This document shows, in pieces, positions 4,525 through 5,697 of a DNA stretch of 5,697 bases. Source of the DNA: Clostridiales bacterium (GTDB lineage Bacteria > Bacillota > Clostridia > Tissierellales > Dethiosulfatibacteraceae); NCBI GenBank assembly GCA_003446975.1, contig DMAP01000262.1, forward strand, positions 1-5,697, given 5' to 3'. Below the pieces are notes generated by a model. The model saw nothing but the letters and a program-made list of their open reading frames with translations, was not told the origin of the DNA and made no database searches. How positions within the stretch are numbered: the first letter of the stretch is position 1; the number at the start of each line of letters is the position of its first letter. Position numbers and translations under genes: made by a program.

Positions 4525-5697
4525 ATGAAAGAATGGTTTGAGGATAAGAAACTACTATTGTTGGGAGGAAAACCTTCAGGTTCAACTGATATTGTGGCAT
4601 ATGCTAAAGCCATGGGGGCTTATGTCATTGTAACAGATTATTTAGAGCAGAACGAATCACCGGCTAAAAGACTAGCCGATGAGTCTTGGACAATCAGTAC
4701 AGATGACGTGGATACCCTTGTGAGATTAGCAATAGAGAATGGTGTTGATGCCGTGGCAACTGGTGTTCATGAGTTTAATATTTCTAAAACGATAGAGCTT
4801 GCCCAAAGACTGAAACTGCCTTTTTATGCGACAAGAGACCAATGGAATCTATGCGCCAATAAAGATAGCTTTAAAAGACTATGCATGGATTTTGACATCC
4901 CGGTAACTATGGCATACTCGGATTTTGATATCAATAATTACGAAAATTATAATGATTTAGTGTTTCCAGTGATTATCAAACCTGTTGACAGTAGTGGGGG
5001 CAAAGGGATTTTTATTTGCTTTAATGCTGTTGAGTTGGGAAAAAGTATTGTTAAAGCATTGAAATTTTCAAAAAGCAAAAATGTATTGATTGAAAGATAT
5101 GTCTCAGCTGAAGAAGTGACATTATATTACACAGCACAAGATGGAGAAATCATGTTGACAATGATGGCGGACAGATGTGTCAAACACTATTGGAAAGACT
5201 TGATGCCTCTCCCTGTCAGCTTTGATTTTCCATCGAAATATTTGGATTTGTACATGGAGACTATGGACCATCAGGTGAGAGAGATGTTTAAATCCATAGG
5301 TATCAGAAACGGTGCCTTTTTCATCCAAAGCTTTTGTGACGGTAGCCGGTTCACTTTTTACGAGATGGGTCTTCGCATAAGTGGCAATCTGCAATATAAG
5401 ATCATGTCCGAAATAAATGGATTGGATGTGATGGAGATGCTTGTCAATTTTTCGATGTCTGGCAAGATGTTCGATCGCCCTCTGAAAAAACTTATACAAC
5501 CAAAATACGATAGAAAAGCATCTATTCTCAATGTATTCGTTCTTCCAGGAGAGATTGGTAAAATAATCGGATTGGAAGAAGTAAAATTAATGGATGGTGT
5601 ATTGGATGTGGTACAGATGCATAAAGAAGGCACCAGAATTCTGGATACAGATATAGGAACGTTGAAACAAAGCACATTGAAGATTTACATTGTGGCG
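4525..5697 (+). CDS. ATP-grasp domain carboxylate ligase (cut by right edge)
   Basis: Seen: 391 codons without a stop to the window edge. The N-terminal pre-ATP-grasp alpha/beta domain reads LLLLGGKPSGSTDIVAYAKAMG, then VIVTDY near 34-39. The ATP-grasp core follows: NKDSFKRLC at 112-120, VIIKPVDSSGGKGI at 149-162 with the ATP-binding Lys152 and glycine-rich loop, LIERYVSAEEV at 188-198, and YEMGLRISGN at 279-288 carrying the metal-binding Glu280 and Arg284. Known: such enzymes activate a carboxylate as an acyl phosphate and join it to an amine, thiol or similar group; examples are D-Ala-D-Ala ligase, biotin carboxylase and peptide-forming ligases in natural-product loci. The usual E-x-N-x-R is E-x-G-x-R here. 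GAGG (4514-4517) overlaps the stop of the preceding gene, suggesting translational coupling. The substrate is unknown. The C-terminal region after about 330 may be a lid or extra domain. Confidence 0.88.
   Translation, partial: MKEWFEDKKLLLLGGKPSGSTDIVAYAKAMGAYVIVTDYLEQNESPAKRLADESWTISTDDVDTLVRLAIENGVDAVATGVHEFNISKTIELAQRLKLPFYATRDQWNLCANKDSFKRLCMDFDIPVTMAYSDFDINNYENYNDLVFPVIIKPVDSSGGKGIFICFNAVELGKSIVKALKFSKSKNVLIERYVSAEEVTLYYTAQDGEIMLTMMADRCVKHYWKDLMPLPVSFDFPSKYLDLYMETMDHQVREMFKSIGIRNGAFFIQSFCDGSRFTFYEMGLRISGNLQYKIMSEINGLDVMEMLVNFSMSGKMFDRPLKKLIQPKYDRKASILNVFVLPGEIGKIIGLEEVKLMDGVLDVVQMHKEGTRILDTDIGTLKQSTLKIYIVA

Noticed and set aside
4520..4528. ATG at 4520 as the start of the ATP-grasp gene
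   Set aside because: It reads ATG AGA TGA, a two-codon frame. The ATG at 4525 is in frame with the ATP-grasp protein.
5122..5675. Two minus-strand open frames opposite the ATP-grasp gene
   Set aside because: The plus-strand frame has ordered ATP-grasp motifs through this region, so the antisense frames are shadows.
2517..5697. CRISPR array, tRNA, rRNA or complete transposon
   Set aside because: No regularly spaced direct repeats, cloverleaf-like sequence or transposase gene is visible. The only repeat element is the single palindrome at 3483-3517.

Overview
The window looks like chromosomal DNA of an anaerobic, moderately low-GC Gram-positive-type bacterium, most likely Clostridia or a relative. 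The evidence is a bcd-etfB-etfA gene order, strong AGGAGG-type ribosome binding sites, and protein sequences that read like the clostridial/Acidaminococcus forms of these enzymes. The genus cannot be named from the sequence.

Left half, minus strand (2282 down to the left edge): an acyl-CoA dehydrogenase of the butyryl-CoA dehydrogenase type (bcd), the electron-transfer flavoprotein beta subunit (etfB), and the first 102 codons of the alpha subunit (etfA), which runs off the left edge. Gaps are about 20 bp and each gene has its own ribosome binding site, so this is one operon. Together the products form the Bcd/EtfAB complex that reduces a short-chain enoyl-CoA with electrons from NADH. In anaerobes this is often coupled to ferredoxin reduction by flavin-based electron bifurcation.

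Middle (2283-2516): a 234-bp divergent intergenic region. It carries a plausible promoter for the rightward genes with two nested inverted repeats over its -35 region, and an A/T-rich inverted repeat in the bcd leader that resembles half-sites of the redox repressor Rex.

Right half, plus strand: rfbB/rmlB (dTDP-glucose 4,6-dehydratase), a PLP fold-type II enzyme of the ACC deaminase/D-cysteine desulfhydrase family, and a large ATP-grasp ligase cut by the right edge. The last residues and stop codon of rfbB lie inside a perfect 14-bp palindrome (3483-3517), and the protein lacks the C-terminal tail usual for RmlB. The next two genes are tightly spaced. The trio suggests a cell-surface glycan or small-molecule pathway: RfbB makes a dTDP-4-keto-6-deoxyhexose, the PLP enzyme acts on or forms an amino acid, and the ATP-grasp enzyme joins a carboxylate to an amine or similar nucleophile. 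The individual families are well supported; the joint pathway is inference. The PLP-enzyme/ATP-grasp pair is the part most likely to be undescribed.
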